DNA from: JBALVT01 sp045110675
Lineage (GTDB): Bacteria > Pseudomonadota > Gammaproteobacteria > Pseudomonadales > Halieaceae
Length of the DNA: 64,000 bases
Assembly: GCA_045110675.1 (NCBI GenBank)
Contig: JBGCGJ010000009.1
Span: forward strand, 62,001-126,000
Direction: 5' to 3'
Shown here: positions 17,545-27,138 of the stretch, one piece after another
Numbering within the stretch: the first letter of the stretch is position 1
How the letters are laid out: every line of letters starts with the position of its first letter
Notes under the pieces: model-generated
Seen by the model: the letters and a program-made list of their open reading frames with translations, nothing else
The model's database searches: none
What the model was told of the DNA's origin: nothing
Program-made: the position numbers and the translations under genes

Positions 17545-18639
17545 ATGAATTTCGAGTTTTCTGAAGAGCAGCTTTTCATTCGCGAACAAGCGAATAACTT
17601 TCTCGCACAAGAATCGACATCTGAAACCGTCCGCAAAATATTGGACACCGATGCCCTCTACGACAGGGAGCTGTGGAAAAAAATAGTGGAGCTGGGTTGG
17701 ACGGCAACCAATATTCCCGAGGAATATGGCGGTCTCGGCCTGGGCTTTCTGGAGTTGTGCGTGATTGCCGAAGAGCTGGGTAGATCTCTGGCTCCGGTAC
17801 CTTTTTCCTCCAGTGTCTACCTTGCAACACAGGCACTGCTAATGTGGGGTAGCGAAGAGCAAAAGCAATCGTACCTACCCAAGTTGGCGAGTGGCGATCT
17901 CATTGGCACACTGGCGATGGGAGAAAGTCTTGGCCCATTAAATATTGAAGCTTGCGTGATCGATGGCAAGCTTAGCGGCACAAAAATACCCGTTCCCGAT
18001 GGAGATATCGCAGATTTCGCCGTCGTGGCTGCACGAGGTGACAAGGGAGACTGTCAGTTGTTTCTGATCGACCTCGGAGACAGCCAGGTGCAAATAGAAA
18101 GCTTGGGCAGCATCGACCCCAGCCGTTCACTGGCGAAAATAACCTTTGATGGAGCTACAGCAAAGCGAATGGGAAGCGCCGAACAGCACGATCTCTCTGA
18201 TTTGCTGGACAAGGCCGCCGTCCTGTACGCCTATGAACAAATTGGTGGCGGTCAGGCCGCTATGGATCTCGGCATGAGCTATACCAAGCAGCGCTATGCA
18301 TTTGGTCGCCCAATCGCGTCGTTTCAGGCCATCAAACACAAATTTGCAGACATGTTTGTGGCTTTGGAATTGGCTCGATCAAACGCTTACTACGGCGCCT
18401 GGGCGCTCTCTTCAGACGCTCCGGATTTACCTCTGGCCGCGGCCACCGCGAGAGTCAGTGCAAGTGACGCCTACTACCTGATCAGTAAAGAAAATATTCA
18501 GGCCCATGGAGGGATGGGATTCACCTGGGAATTTGACTGCCATCTCTACTACCGCCGCGCGCAATTGCTGTCCAGCATCATCGGCGCACAACCCCAATGG
18601 AAAGACGCTATAGCCACCCGTTTGATGCGCGCAGCCTAG
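17545..18639 (+). CDS. Acyl-CoA dehydrogenase, beta-type subunit (second pair)
   Basis: The 364-residue product has an acyl-CoA dehydrogenase N-terminal domain beginning FEFSEEQLFIREQANNFL, then IPEEYGGLGLGFLEL. The EPxAGSD loop is missing (LAMGESLGPLNIEA instead). It keeps QRYAFGRPIASFQAIKHKFADM and AHGGMGFTWEFDCHLYYRRA, the parts expected in a beta-type chain. It begins 16 nt after the isomerase stop with a GGAAT-type ribosome site and ends 10 nt before the matching alpha-type gene. The partner order is reversed relative to the first pair, which gives the operon a mirror layout. Confidence 0.86.
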   Translation: MNFEFSEEQLFIREQANNFLAQESTSETVRKILDTDALYDRELWKKIVELGWTATNIPEEYGGLGLGFLELCVIAEELGRSLAPVPFSSSVYLATQALLMWGSEEQKQSYLPKLASGDLIGTLAMGESLGPLNIEACVIDGKLSGTKIPVPDGDIADFAVVAARGDKGDCQLFLIDLGDSQVQIESLGSIDPSRSLAKITFDGATAKRMGSAEQHDLSDLLDKAAVLYAYEQIGGGQAAMDLGMSYTKQRYAFGRPIASFQAIKHKFADMFVALELARSNAYYGAWALSSDAPDLPLAAATARVSASDAYYLISKENIQAHGGMGFTWEFDCHLYYRRAQLLSSIIGAQPQWKDAIATRLMRAA

Positions 18640-18649
18640 GAGCATCGCT

Positions 18650-19873
18650 ATGGATTTCAACGACACAGCAGAACAAGCGGAATTTCGCGCAAAGGCCAGA
18701 GAATGGCTAGATGCGAACTACAACAAACGCGAAGATAACTTGCTGCGCGGTATGGATGGCGATGACAGCTATCGAGAGGCCAAAGCCTGGTACAAGCACA
18801 AGGCGGAAGCGGGTTTCGCCAGTATCACCTGGCCAAAAAAATACGGCGGAGCAGGGTTAAGCTCTATCCACGATGTTATCTGGTCCCAGGAAGTGTCCGA
18901 GTACGAAACGCGCGAAGGCTATTTCGTCATCGGTATCGGCAACTGTGGCCCCGCGATCATGCATTTCTCGGATGAAGAAACCAAGCTGGAATTGCTGCCC
19001 CGCATGGCCAGTGCTGAAGACGTTTGGTGCCAATTGTTTAGTGAACCAAGCGCCGGGTCCGATGTAGCAGGTCTGCGCACCAAGGCCGAAAGAGACGGCG
19101 ACAACTGGCTAATCAATGGTCAGAAAATTTGGACCTCGGGTGCTCAACACTCCGACTATGGTGTGGTTCTCACCCGAACCGATCCCAGCGTTTCAAAATA
19201 TCGCGGCCTGACAATGTTCATGATTGATATGAAGCAGCCGGGTGTGGAGGTGCGTCCCATTAAACAGATGGACGGTGGAGCACACTTTAATGAAGTGTTT
19301 TTTAACAATGCGGTTGTACCGGACAAATATCGGCTTGGAGAAGTCGGCGGCGGCTGGGGTGCTGCACTCACTGTACTAATGAGCGAAAGATTGGCGATCA
19401 GTGGCATCCAACCCACCGGCTTCCCTCAGTTTCTGGATTTGGTAAAAACTCTCGAGTTCAATGGCGAACCGATAGCCAAAGATACCGTCGTTCGCGAACG
19501 CCTCGCCACCTGGTACAGCCAATATGCCGGCCTGCAAGCGACCAACAAGCGTATGATTTCGAAAGTGTCCCAGGGAGGAATTGCCGGCGCTGAGGCCTCG
19601 CTCGGAAAACTGGTGGGCGCAGTTATGAACCAGGAAATCGCAAACTTTGTCTGTCAGTTGTTCGGCCAAGCCGGCGCCATTCTGGATGAAACGCACAGCC
19701 CAGAGGAGGCCTATTACCCCAAGGCAGTGCTTTTCTCTCCCGGTGTGAGACTGGCCGGTGGAACCGACGAAGTGATGCGCAATATCATCGCGGAACAGGT
19801 GTTGGGACTGCCGCAAGAACCCAGAGCTGACAAAGGTCTGGCATTCGAGGACATTCCCACCGGGTCGAGCTAG
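18650..19873 (+). CDS. Acyl-CoA dehydrogenase, alpha-type subunit (second pair)
   Basis: This 407-residue protein contains QLFSEPSAGSDVAGLRT (FAD/substrate loop), QKIWTSGAQHSDYG and the C-terminal RLAGGTDEVMRNIIAEQVLGLP. As in the first alpha-type gene, Gly-Gly-Thr stands where MCAD-like enzymes have the catalytic YEGT glutamate, so the base is probably elsewhere, as in other family branches. It is the last gene of the run and is followed by the cardiolipin synthase gene after about 50 nt. Upstream ribosome site is AGGAG. Pairing with the preceding 364-residue chain in an alpha2beta2 enzyme is inferred from complementary motifs and adjacency. Confidence 0.88.
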   Translation: MDFNDTAEQAEFRAKAREWLDANYNKREDNLLRGMDGDDSYREAKAWYKHKAEAGFASITWPKKYGGAGLSSIHDVIWSQEVSEYETREGYFVIGIGNCGPAIMHFSDEETKLELLPRMASAEDVWCQLFSEPSAGSDVAGLRTKAERDGDNWLINGQKIWTSGAQHSDYGVVLTRTDPSVSKYRGLTMFMIDMKQPGVEVRPIKQMDGGAHFNEVFFNNAVVPDKYRLGEVGGGWGAALTVLMSERLAISGIQPTGFPQFLDLVKTLEFNGEPIAKDTVVRERLATWYSQYAGLQATNKRMISKVSQGGIAGAEASLGKLVGAVMNQEIANFVCQLFGQAGAILDETHSPEEAYYPKAVLFSPGVRLAGGTDEVMRNIIAEQVLGLPQEPRADKGLAFEDIPTGSS

Positions 19874-19924
19874 CGTCACAGCGTATTGTTCGGCCTTGTC
19901 AGCACCTGCTAGACTAAGCGCAAG

Positions 19925-21364
19925 ATGGAGCTAACACCTTACACTGAAGTATTCGCCATTGCGGCGGCACTACTTTATATTCTGAGTATCGCTTTCGCTT
20001 TTGAGGCGATTCTAAAGTCGAGGACATCCCAGGGAGCGATTGCCTGGACCATCTCCCTGTTTGCAATTCCATTTCTGGCCCTCCCCTGCTATCTGGTGTT
20101 CGGCCGTAACAAATTTGATGGCTACCTTGAACAGCGTGCAGCAATCGGGGAAGAATCTCTAAGCCTGATTAATCGCACCTCCGGATCCATTGAGCAACAT
20201 GTTATCCCTGTCACCGACGACTCACTGCTTTACACGGGTCTGTTTAATCTCGCCCGCATGCCCGCCACTGCCGGTAATAAAGTTGAACTGCTCATCAATG
20301 GCGAACAAACCTTTGACAGTATTCTCGCGGGCCTGGAATCTGCCAAAGAGTCCATCATGGTCGAATTCTATATCATTCGCGACGATACTCTGGGGAAGAA
20401 GATCGGCAGAATACTATCGGAAAAGGCCAAAGCAGGCGTCAAGGTGTTCCTGATATACGACGAGATAGGGAGTCGAAAATTTCCTGGTACACGTTTGTAC
20501 CAGAGCCTCGAGACCTCAGGTGTTCGCGTCGCAGCCTTTAACACCACCCAGGGGCGCAGAAACCGTTTTCAGCTCAACTTCAGGAACCATCGAAAAATCG
20601 TCGTTGTCGACGGTGAAGCAGCATGGATCGGTGGACACAATATTGGCGATGAGTATCTGGGCAAGAACAAGCGAATTGGCCACTGGAGAGACACTCATAC
20701 ACGCGTGCAAGGCCCCTGTGTACTAGGCGCCGAAATTGCCTTCGCTACGGATTGGCGATGGGCCACCCGGGAGTCCATGAATCTAAAATTGGAGTTCGTG
20801 GCCAAAACCCATGGCAAAAGCAACGTTTTGGTGTTCCCCTCAGACCCGGCTTCCGAATTTGAAGAAGCCGGACTGATGTACCACCAAATGATTGTCGATG
20901 CCCGTAAGCGAATCTGGATCGCCAGTCCCTACTTCGTGCCGGATCGCGGCATCATTGCGGCACTGCAATTGGCGGCGCTGCGAGGGGTCGATGTGCGCAT
21001 CATGATTCCCGATGAACCGGACGGCCCCTTTGTAGGCATGGCCAATTGGTCCTACACCAAAGAGCTGATGCCTGTGGGAGTAAAAGTTTACCGATATCAA
21101 GGTGGCTTCATGCACCAAAAGGTGTTTTTGATGGACGATTATATTTCCGGGGTTGGCACTGCCAACTTCGACAATCGCTCGTTTCGATTAAACTTCGAAA
21201 TTACCTTGTTAGTGCACGACACCGAATTTGCAGAGAAAGTCGAAGCAATGCTACACGAAGATATGGAAAGGTCACGACAAGTCACCTCCCAGGAACTGGC
21301 AGACAAGCCTTTCTGGTTTCCGATCGCGATGGGGATCGCGCGACTCTTTTCACCGGTACTTTGA
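19925..21364 (+). CDS. cls: Cardiolipin synthase (phospholipase D family)
   Basis: The 479-residue product matches ClsA in size (about 486) and layout: two N-terminal transmembrane helices (about residues 8-30 and 37-60) and two HKD phospholipase D motifs, H222-R-K with D downstream (NHRKIVVVDGEAAWIGGHN) and H397-Q-K (MHQKVFLMDDYISGVGTANFD). ClsA condenses two phosphatidylglycerol molecules to cardiolipin and glycerol at the inner membrane. The gene starts at ATG 19925 with only a weak ribosome site, lies downstream of the acyl-CoA dehydrogenase operon and converges with the AGCS gene. Confidence 0.94.
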   Translation: MELTPYTEVFAIAAALLYILSIAFAFEAILKSRTSQGAIAWTISLFAIPFLALPCYLVFGRNKFDGYLEQRAAIGEESLSLINRTSGSIEQHVIPVTDDSLLYTGLFNLARMPATAGNKVELLINGEQTFDSILAGLESAKESIMVEFYIIRDDTLGKKIGRILSEKAKAGVKVFLIYDEIGSRKFPGTRLYQSLETSGVRVAAFNTTQGRRNRFQLNFRNHRKIVVVDGEAAWIGGHNIGDEYLGKNKRIGHWRDTHTRVQGPCVLGAEIAFATDWRWATRESMNLKLEFVAKTHGKSNVLVFPSDPASEFEEAGLMYHQMIVDARKRIWIASPYFVPDRGIIAALQLAALRGVDVRIMIPDEPDGPFVGMANWSYTKELMPVGVKVYRYQGGFMHQKVFLMDDYISGVGTANFDNRSFRLNFEITLLVHDTEFAEKVEAMLHEDMERSRQVTSQELADKPFWFPIAMGIARLFSPVL

Positions 21365-21406
21365 TCCGTCCCACACACCAAGCAAAAAGCCATGCTTAGA
21401 AAGTAT

Positions 21407-22804
21407 CTAGGATTGATTATCCAACCAGGCGAGCGGATCGATTTCGAGGTCTGAATAATCTTCTGTCCGCAAGCGCGGTGTCAATCCAGCTGCCAGCTGT
21501 TGGTCATAATCTTGCAGCACGCGCAGCCCAATTTTAAACATCCAAATCAAGCCGATAAGATTCACCAGTGCCAGCAGCCCCATAGTGAGATCCGCGAAAC
21601 TAAACACCGTCCCCAAATTCTGTACCGACCCCCATAGAACGAGCGCCAACACCAAAACACGAAAACTACTGGTCAACAGCGTGTTGGAATCGCTCAGATA
21701 GCTTAAACTGTTCTCGCCCAGATAGTAGTTGTACATCATCGAGCTAAAAGCAAACAGCACCAGCGCAACACTGACAAAACGACCTCCCCAGGGACCAACG
21801 TGGCTGGCGAGGGCATTCTGGGTGAGCACCACTCCGTCGACGCCCGCCGCGCCAGGTTCATAAATACCCGACAGTAAAATGATCGTGGCCGTGCAAGTGC
21901 ACATCACTATCGTATCGATAAAAACACTAAACGCCTGAACAATCCCTTGATTCGCTGGATGGGGCACATAGGCTACGGCGGCCACATTCGGGGCACTACC
22001 CAAGCCCGCCTCATTCGAGAACAACCCTCGTTTCACGCCCTGTATCACGGCAATGCCAATACCACCGCCTATCGCAGAATCAAGACCAAGTGCACTTTTA
22101 ACAATCAGCATTATCACACCGGGAACTTCGGCTATGTTCATGCCGATCACCAACAGCGCGCAAAGAAAATAGCCCACTGCCATTATCGGCACAAGCACTT
22201 CAGCGACCACGGCAATCCGGGTGATGCCTCCAAAAATAGTGAACCCCAACAGCACAGCCATAATGCTGCCGGTCACTATCGGTTGTACGTCGAAAGAATC
22301 TTGTATCGAGGTCGCAACCAAGTAAGATTGCAAAGCATTGAAGCAAAGGCCAAAGGTAACAAGCAGCAGTACCGAATAGATCACGGCGAGTACTTTTTGA
22401 TTGACGCCATACTTCAGGTAATACGCGGGCCCACCTCGATAACTCCCATCACTCTGTTTACGTTTAAAGAGCTGGGCCAAGGAGCACTCGAAGAAACTTG
22501 TGGCCATTCCCATCAGGCCAATCAACCACATCCAAAAAATTGCTCCGGGGCCACCGAGCGTAATAGCCACTGCCACTCCAGCAATATTGCCGCTGCCGAC
22601 GCGTCCGGCCACACTCACCACCAGTGCTTGAAAGGAGCTCACTCGCCCTGCTTCGTGGTGCATACCGCCTCGTAAAACCGCAAACATTTTGCCGAAATAG
22701 CGAATTTGGACAAAGCGAGAGGATATCGTCAACAGTAATCCGACCCCTACCAATAGCACTATCAGCAACTGGTCCCATAGAAAACTATTGAGAGTATTCA
22801 ACAT
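21407..22804 (-). CDS. Sodium:alanine symporter family protein (AGCS), second copy
   Basis: A 465-residue polytopic protein with the AGCS signature AGRVGSGNIAGVAVAITLGGPG near residue 66-88, GGPAYYLKYG and NEAGLGSAPNVAAVAY. The N-terminus (LWDQLLIVLLVGVGLLLTISSRFVQIR) is shorter than in the copy at 6544, and the two are clearly different subfamilies. Function: Na+-coupled uptake of alanine, glycine or a related small amino acid. It lies 67 nt downstream of the NSS-family symporter on the same strand and may share its transcript. Confidence 0.93.
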   Translation of the reverse strand: MLNTLNSFLWDQLLIVLLVGVGLLLTISSRFVQIRYFGKMFAVLRGGMHHEAGRVSSFQALVVSVAGRVGSGNIAGVAVAITLGGPGAIFWMWLIGLMGMATSFFECSLAQLFKRKQSDGSYRGGPAYYLKYGVNQKVLAVIYSVLLLVTFGLCFNALQSYLVATSIQDSFDVQPIVTGSIMAVLLGFTIFGGITRIAVVAEVLVPIMAVGYFLCALLVIGMNIAEVPGVIMLIVKSALGLDSAIGGGIGIAVIQGVKRGLFSNEAGLGSAPNVAAVAYVPHPANQGIVQAFSVFIDTIVMCTCTATIILLSGIYEPGAAGVDGVVLTQNALASHVGPWGGRFVSVALVLFAFSSMMYNYYLGENSLSYLSDSNTLLTSSFRVLVLALVLWGSVQNLGTVFSFADLTMGLLALVNLIGLIWMFKIGLRVLQDYDQQLAAGLTPRLRTEDYSDLEIDPLAWLDNQS

Positions 22805-22871
22805 GCGGCGTTTTCAAACAGCGTATCTTTCCAGGTGGAGAGGCAAGACACCTGCCAAGGGGGCAACGAAC

Positions 22872-24224
22872 TCAACCGATCACCCCGCTGACGAAAATCA
22901 CTAGCACCGCGGGTGGAACAATATAACGCACCAGGAAATGCCAAACTTCGAAACTCGTATCACCCAGAGACGTTAGTTCATCCTTTGAGTGCTCACGTTT
23001 AATTGCCCAACCGGCAAATACCGCAATCAACAGCCCACCCAGAGGCAGAAGAATCTGATTAGAGAAATAATCCATCACATCGTTAAAGTTTTTGCCAGCC
23101 AATGTGTACTCACCCAAGACATTGTACGAGAGAATACTGAGCACACTGAAACAAGCGAGAGAACTCACCAGCACAATCGCACTGGTATGCCGAGTGATGC
23201 CATATCGATCCTGTAGCCAGGAGTTGACAGATTCAACCAAACCCACCATCGAGGTGATACCCGCTACAGAGAGCATGAAAAAGAACAGCACGCTGAAGAG
23301 GTGACCACCTGGCATTTGTGCGAAAGCCACCGGGAGTGTTTCGAAAATAAGCCCGGCACCGGCTGCAGGGTCGAGCCCGTTGTGAAATACCGCGGGGAAG
23401 ATAACCAACCCGGCTATCAAAGCCACCACTGTATCGGCTATTACGATAATCAGAACTGAATGGGTGATCGAAATAGTGCGTGGCAAATACGAGCCGTACG
23501 TCATCATGCCGCCCATGGCCACACCAATCGAGAAGAAGGCCTGACCAATTGCGGCCAGGACGGTCGGCGGGCCTATCTGACTAAAATCGGGTGTAAACAA
23601 CCACGTTACCGCCTCCCCAAAGCCACCGGTAAAATAATTGTAGCCTGCGAGGCCAAGTAGCAGGACAAACATGGCGGGCATCATCAAGGTGACGGCCTTT
23701 TCAATACCTCCTTCAACACCGGAATAAATAATGTAACCGGTTATCGACAAACCGATCAGGGTCCACATGATCATGCCGAGATTGTTGTCGAGCACGCCCT
23801 GAAATTCCGCTTGAGCAACAACAGCATCAACGCCGGCGAAACCGCTGACCCCGGCTTTATACAAGTACCAAAGCACCCAACCGACCACGACCGCGTAGAC
23901 TATTTCTATCGTATAGGCCGCCAATAAACCCATACCTCCGACCCAACTCCACAGGCCTGATCGGCCACTTTGCTGTGCGACATTACTCATCGCACTTGTC
24001 GGACTACCCTGACCACGGCGACCTATCAACAACTCGGACATCAGGATGGGAACGCCGATGCCAAACACACAGACAAGGTACACGATGACAAAAGCCGCGC
24101 CACCGTTCTCCCCGGTGACATAGGGAAAGCGCCAAATATTGCCCAGGCCAACAGCAAAACCCACTGATGCCATGAGGAATGCAAATCGCGAGGACCAGTG
24201 TGCCTGAGCGCCGCCTGCTGCCAT
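22872..24224 (-). CDS. Neurotransmitter:sodium symporter family (NSS/SNF) transporter
   Basis: The 450-residue product begins with the LeuT-like first helix region (FLMASVGFAVGLGNIWRFPYVTGENGGAAFV), which holds the unwound Na+/substrate site. About 11 transmembrane segments follow, as in MhsT and other bacterial members. Bacterial NSS proteins import amino acids with Na+. A clear AGGAG lies before ATG 24224. The predicted cytoplasmic loop near residue 395 (IKREHSKDELTSLGD) and short C-terminus are ordinary for the family. Substrate not deducible from the sequence. Confidence 0.93.
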   Translation of the reverse strand: MAAGGAQAHWSSRFAFLMASVGFAVGLGNIWRFPYVTGENGGAAFVIVYLVCVFGIGVPILMSELLIGRRGQGSPTSAMSNVAQQSGRSGLWSWVGGMGLLAAYTIEIVYAVVVGWVLWYLYKAGVSGFAGVDAVVAQAEFQGVLDNNLGMIMWTLIGLSITGYIIYSGVEGGIEKAVTLMMPAMFVLLLGLAGYNYFTGGFGEAVTWLFTPDFSQIGPPTVLAAIGQAFFSIGVAMGGMMTYGSYLPRTISITHSVLIIVIADTVVALIAGLVIFPAVFHNGLDPAAGAGLIFETLPVAFAQMPGGHLFSVLFFFMLSVAGITSMVGLVESVNSWLQDRYGITRHTSAIVLVSSLACFSVLSILSYNVLGEYTLAGKNFNDVMDYFSNQILLPLGGLLIAVFAGWAIKREHSKDELTSLGDTSFEVWHFLVRYIVPPAVLVIFVSGVIG

Positions 24225-24326
24225 GACCGAATCTCCTTTAATTATCGTTATTTAAAACACAGTCTACACAAATCGAACTGAGCGTACAGCGGCGCTTAAG
24301 CGAAGTCGCGTGCTAACGTCGCGCAA

Positions 24327-26099
24327 TCAAGCAGCCTGTGTGACTTCCAGCAACCATTCGCGATCATCACCATCCAGTAGTGGTTCTAATGTTTCGCGAA
24401 CGCGTGCATGGTAGGCGTTTAACCAATCTATCTCCGAGGCCGAAAGCAGTTCGGGTATGAGAAGGCGGTTATCAAACGGCACCAAGGTGATAGTCTCGAA
24501 TTCCAGGAGAGGCGTCTCGGTTTGCTTGCTATCCACCTCGCGAACAACAACCAGATTTTCACAGCGAATACCAAAACCATTTTCTCGGTAGTAGCCCGGC
24601 TCATTGCTAATAATCATGCCGGGACACAGGGCGACTGTACTGCTTGCCTTGGATATGCGCTGCGGTGCCTCGTGAACGCTGAGAAACGAACCCACACCGT
24701 GTCCGGTACCATGGTCGTAATCAAAGCCCTCTCGCCACAGAAACTGCCGGGCCAAAACATCGAGCTGCGTACCGGTTGTTCCCTTGGGAAACTTCGCTTG
24801 GGCCAGGGCGATATGACCTTTCAACACCAGGGTATACATTCTTCTTACGTCGTCGCCCGGATCCCCAATAGCAACGGTACGAGTAATATCGGTGGTACCA
24901 TCGGGATACTGAGCACCGCTGTCGACCAGGTAGACTGAACCCATTTCCATTTGTCCGGCAACACCGTTGCGAAAATTGTAGTGGCACATAGCCGCGTTGG
25001 GGCCAGTGGCTGAAATAGTATCGAAGGAGCTGTCTTTGAACTGCGGAGCAAGCTGGCGAAAGGAAAGTAACTTATCTGCCAGTTCAGACTCATCATAGAG
25101 GCTTCCCCGTGCAACCTGAGCATCCAGCCAAGCCAGGAACTTTATCTCGGCGACCGCATCGCGAATATGGGCGTTGCGTGTTCCGCGAATTTCAACAGAG
25201 TTCTTACAGGCCTTGGGCAGCAGTACAGGGTCTTCTCGCGACAACAAGCTGGCCCCGCACTCGGATAGGAGGAGCTGCGTCCAGGCGTTGCAGGCACTAG
25301 GGTCCGCGAGAACTGTTTGCCCCTTATAACGCTTGAATACCTCATTCGCCATCGATTCAGATACGACTTCCACACCATCACCGACATGCTCAGCAAAACC
25401 CTCGGGGATCCTGCCAGAGTCGACGAACAAGACCATAGAACCGTCAACCCCAAGCATCGCAAAGCTCTGCACAATGGGCAGACAGGGAATATCTGTTCCG
25501 CGGATATTGAGCAACCAGCTCACCGAATCCGGTGCAAAAATCAATGCAGCATCGGCTCCCTGCTGCCCGACTACTTCTGCAATCCTGTGTCGTTTTGCAA
25601 CACTACTTTCGCCTGTATATTCCTCGCCCAGCAAAATAGCTTCGCCAATATTCTCCTGCGGGCGATCATCCCAGCAGCGGTCAATCAGGTTGTCAGTGTC
25701 GGCCACCAGCTCCAGTTCACCGCCGCCAAGTACTCGCAGGGCCTCGCGCTGCCAAACCAGATTATGCAAACGCGGATCGTAGGACACGCGGCTTCCGGGC
25801 GACAGTTGATTTTTCAGCCACTGTAAATGTGGCTCTTCGATAAGGTGATGGAATTGGTAGCAGTCGGAGGACACTTCCTGCCTCACTTGAACGGTATAGC
25901 GTCCATCAGTGAAGATGGCTGCTGTGTCTTGCAGTATGACAACGACTCCGGCCGAACCGTTGAAACCGGAGACCCACTGCAGTCGTTCATTGTGGGCGGG
26001 AATATATTCGCCGAGGTATTCGTCTGCTCGGGGCACAATCAATGCATCATAGCCGGAGCTCTTCATAAGCTCCCTAACTCGGGCGAGGCGCTGCTCCAT
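24327..26099 (-). CDS. pepP: Xaa-Pro aminopeptidase (aminopeptidase P family, three-domain form)
   Basis: From ATG 26099 the product is about 590 residues, the long form with two creatinase-like N-terminal domains and a pita-bread catalytic domain. Metal ligands are visible: the two aspartates in LVDSGAQYPDGTTDITRTV, the histidine in GHGVGSFLSVHE, and glutamates in ISNEPGYY and IRCENLV. It removes N-terminal residues preceding proline. Reading further upstream would overlap the rubredoxin gene, and MEQRLARVRELM is the expected N-terminus, so I choose 26099. The start lies 5 nt after the rubredoxin stop, suggesting one transcript. Confidence 0.93.
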   Translation of the reverse strand: MEQRLARVRELMKSSGYDALIVPRADEYLGEYIPAHNERLQWVSGFNGSAGVVVILQDTAAIFTDGRYTVQVRQEVSSDCYQFHHLIEEPHLQWLKNQLSPGSRVSYDPRLHNLVWQREALRVLGGGELELVADTDNLIDRCWDDRPQENIGEAILLGEEYTGESSVAKRHRIAEVVGQQGADAALIFAPDSVSWLLNIRGTDIPCLPIVQSFAMLGVDGSMVLFVDSGRIPEGFAEHVGDGVEVVSESMANEVFKRYKGQTVLADPSACNAWTQLLLSECGASLLSREDPVLLPKACKNSVEIRGTRNAHIRDAVAEIKFLAWLDAQVARGSLYDESELADKLLSFRQLAPQFKDSSFDTISATGPNAAMCHYNFRNGVAGQMEMGSVYLVDSGAQYPDGTTDITRTVAIGDPGDDVRRMYTLVLKGHIALAQAKFPKGTTGTQLDVLARQFLWREGFDYDHGTGHGVGSFLSVHEAPQRISKASSTVALCPGMIISNEPGYYRENGFGIRCENLVVVREVDSKQTETPLLEFETITLVPFDNRLLIPELLSASEIDWLNAYHARVRETLEPLLDGDDREWLLEVTQAA

Positions 26100-26104
26100 A
26101 GTAT

Positions 26105-26278
26105 TCAGTCTTCCAGCAAATCGAAATCTGTTTTCGAGATACCGCAATCGGGACACTCCCAATCATCGGGAATATCAGCCCAAAGAGTCCCCGCTGGGAA
26201 ACCGTCGTCGGGTAAACCCTCCGCTTCATCATAGATAAAGCCACAAATCACACATTCATATTTCTTAAAATCACTCAT
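26105..26278 (-). CDS. rubA: Rubredoxin
   Basis: A 57-residue frame (ATG 26278, TGA ending at 26105) with the two iron-binding knuckles C9-V-I-C12-G and C42-P-D-C45-G, plus the conserved aromatic and DDG residues between them, defines a classic rubredoxin carrying one Fe(Cys)4 site. In aerobic gammaproteobacteria rubredoxins feed electrons to alkane hydroxylases or other oxygenases, or to reactive-oxygen defence. No alkane hydroxylase or rubredoxin reductase lies in this window, so the partner is unknown. GGAG is found 12 nt before the start. It precedes pepP. Confidence 0.95.
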   Translation of the reverse strand: MSDFKKYECVICGFIYDEAEGLPDDGFPAGTLWADIPDDWECPDCGISKTDFDLLED

Positions 26279-26388
26279 AGTTCAGTTGCACTCCGCAAGG
26301 TTAATTGGGTTGGTATCAAAGGTCCGAAATTATACGATAATCGCACTCAAGCACGAGGGGTAATTTATCAACATCGGCTGTACACACG

Positions 26389-27138
26389 CTAAAATTCGCT
26401 GGTCAGCTGAATTCGATAACCCTTGTCTACAGGCTGCGCTAGTAAAGATAAGGATTGCTGTAATTGAGGGTCTAGCCCCGATTCGCTACTGACCAAAACA
26501 TCGATTGAGTAATTTCTGCCAGCCAACTCAAACCGGCCCGAGGCATCCACGGGCCCAGCGATAGTGACGACTTCCCCGCGCAGGGGCTGATCTTCAGATT
26601 GGAAGAAATCTGCAGCGTAGCTGCCCAGGGGAACAGGGCCCTGACCGGAAGCCCAGGCGGCTCTTTCCCACACGATTCGACCCTCGCCCGAGGTGGGCAA
26701 GCCATCGCGTAGCTCCAGGGCGGAAAGCTGAATCACAAAATTGCCCTTCACCGCCAGCGGCGAAAATTGACTGAGAACCTGAGCTGACAATCTGGCTTCG
26801 AGGTCTTCAAAATCGAAACTCTGTTCATCTCGATAAATAATCTTGCCTGAGACTTTCTGCGCGCCCCATCGGCTGCGCAAAGATATTTTAGGGGATAATC
26901 CAAGCAGAGACGCTGCGGAGAGCTTCCATCGAACTGCTCCCAGATGAAGATAGCCGTGACCCACGGCCACAGAACCTCGCGCCGCCTTTCCCCGCCACAC
27001 GGTTCCACTGAAGCCCTGTAATACCAACAAATCTGAAGAGACAAAATGCCCGATGAGCCGAGCGGGCGCGTTCGCGATCAGAATCAGCAGAAACAAAATC
27101 GACACCGCAATGCCAAGGCGAGTTCGCGACACCCTCAC
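26389..27138 (-). CDS. gspN: Type II secretion system protein N
   Basis: The 249-residue product has one N-terminal transmembrane segment (about residues 8-27) and a periplasmic, beta-rich domain (LQGFSGTVWRGKA; LGAVRWKLSAASLLGL), typical of GspN, an accessory inner-membrane component not present in all type II systems. It is the last gene of the gsp operon, overlapping gspM by 4 nt (ATGA). About 110 nt follow before the rubredoxin gene. Confidence 0.86.
   Translation of the reverse strand: MRVSRTRLGIAVSILFLLILIANAPARLIGHFVSSDLLVLQGFSGTVWRGKAARGSVAVGHGYLHLGAVRWKLSAASLLGLSPKISLRSRWGAQKVSGKIIYRDEQSFDFEDLEARLSAQVLSQFSPLAVKGNFVIQLSALELRDGLPTSGEGRIVWERAAWASGQGPVPLGSYAADFFQSEDQPLRGEVVTIAGPVDASGRFELAGRNYSIDVLVSSESGLDPQLQQSLSLLAQPVDKGYRIQLTSEF

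Noticed and set aside
21947..22675. Plus-strand open frame of 242 codons, His-rich product
   Set aside because: Opposite the AGCS symporter gene; histidine richness comes from the reverse complement of membrane-protein codons.
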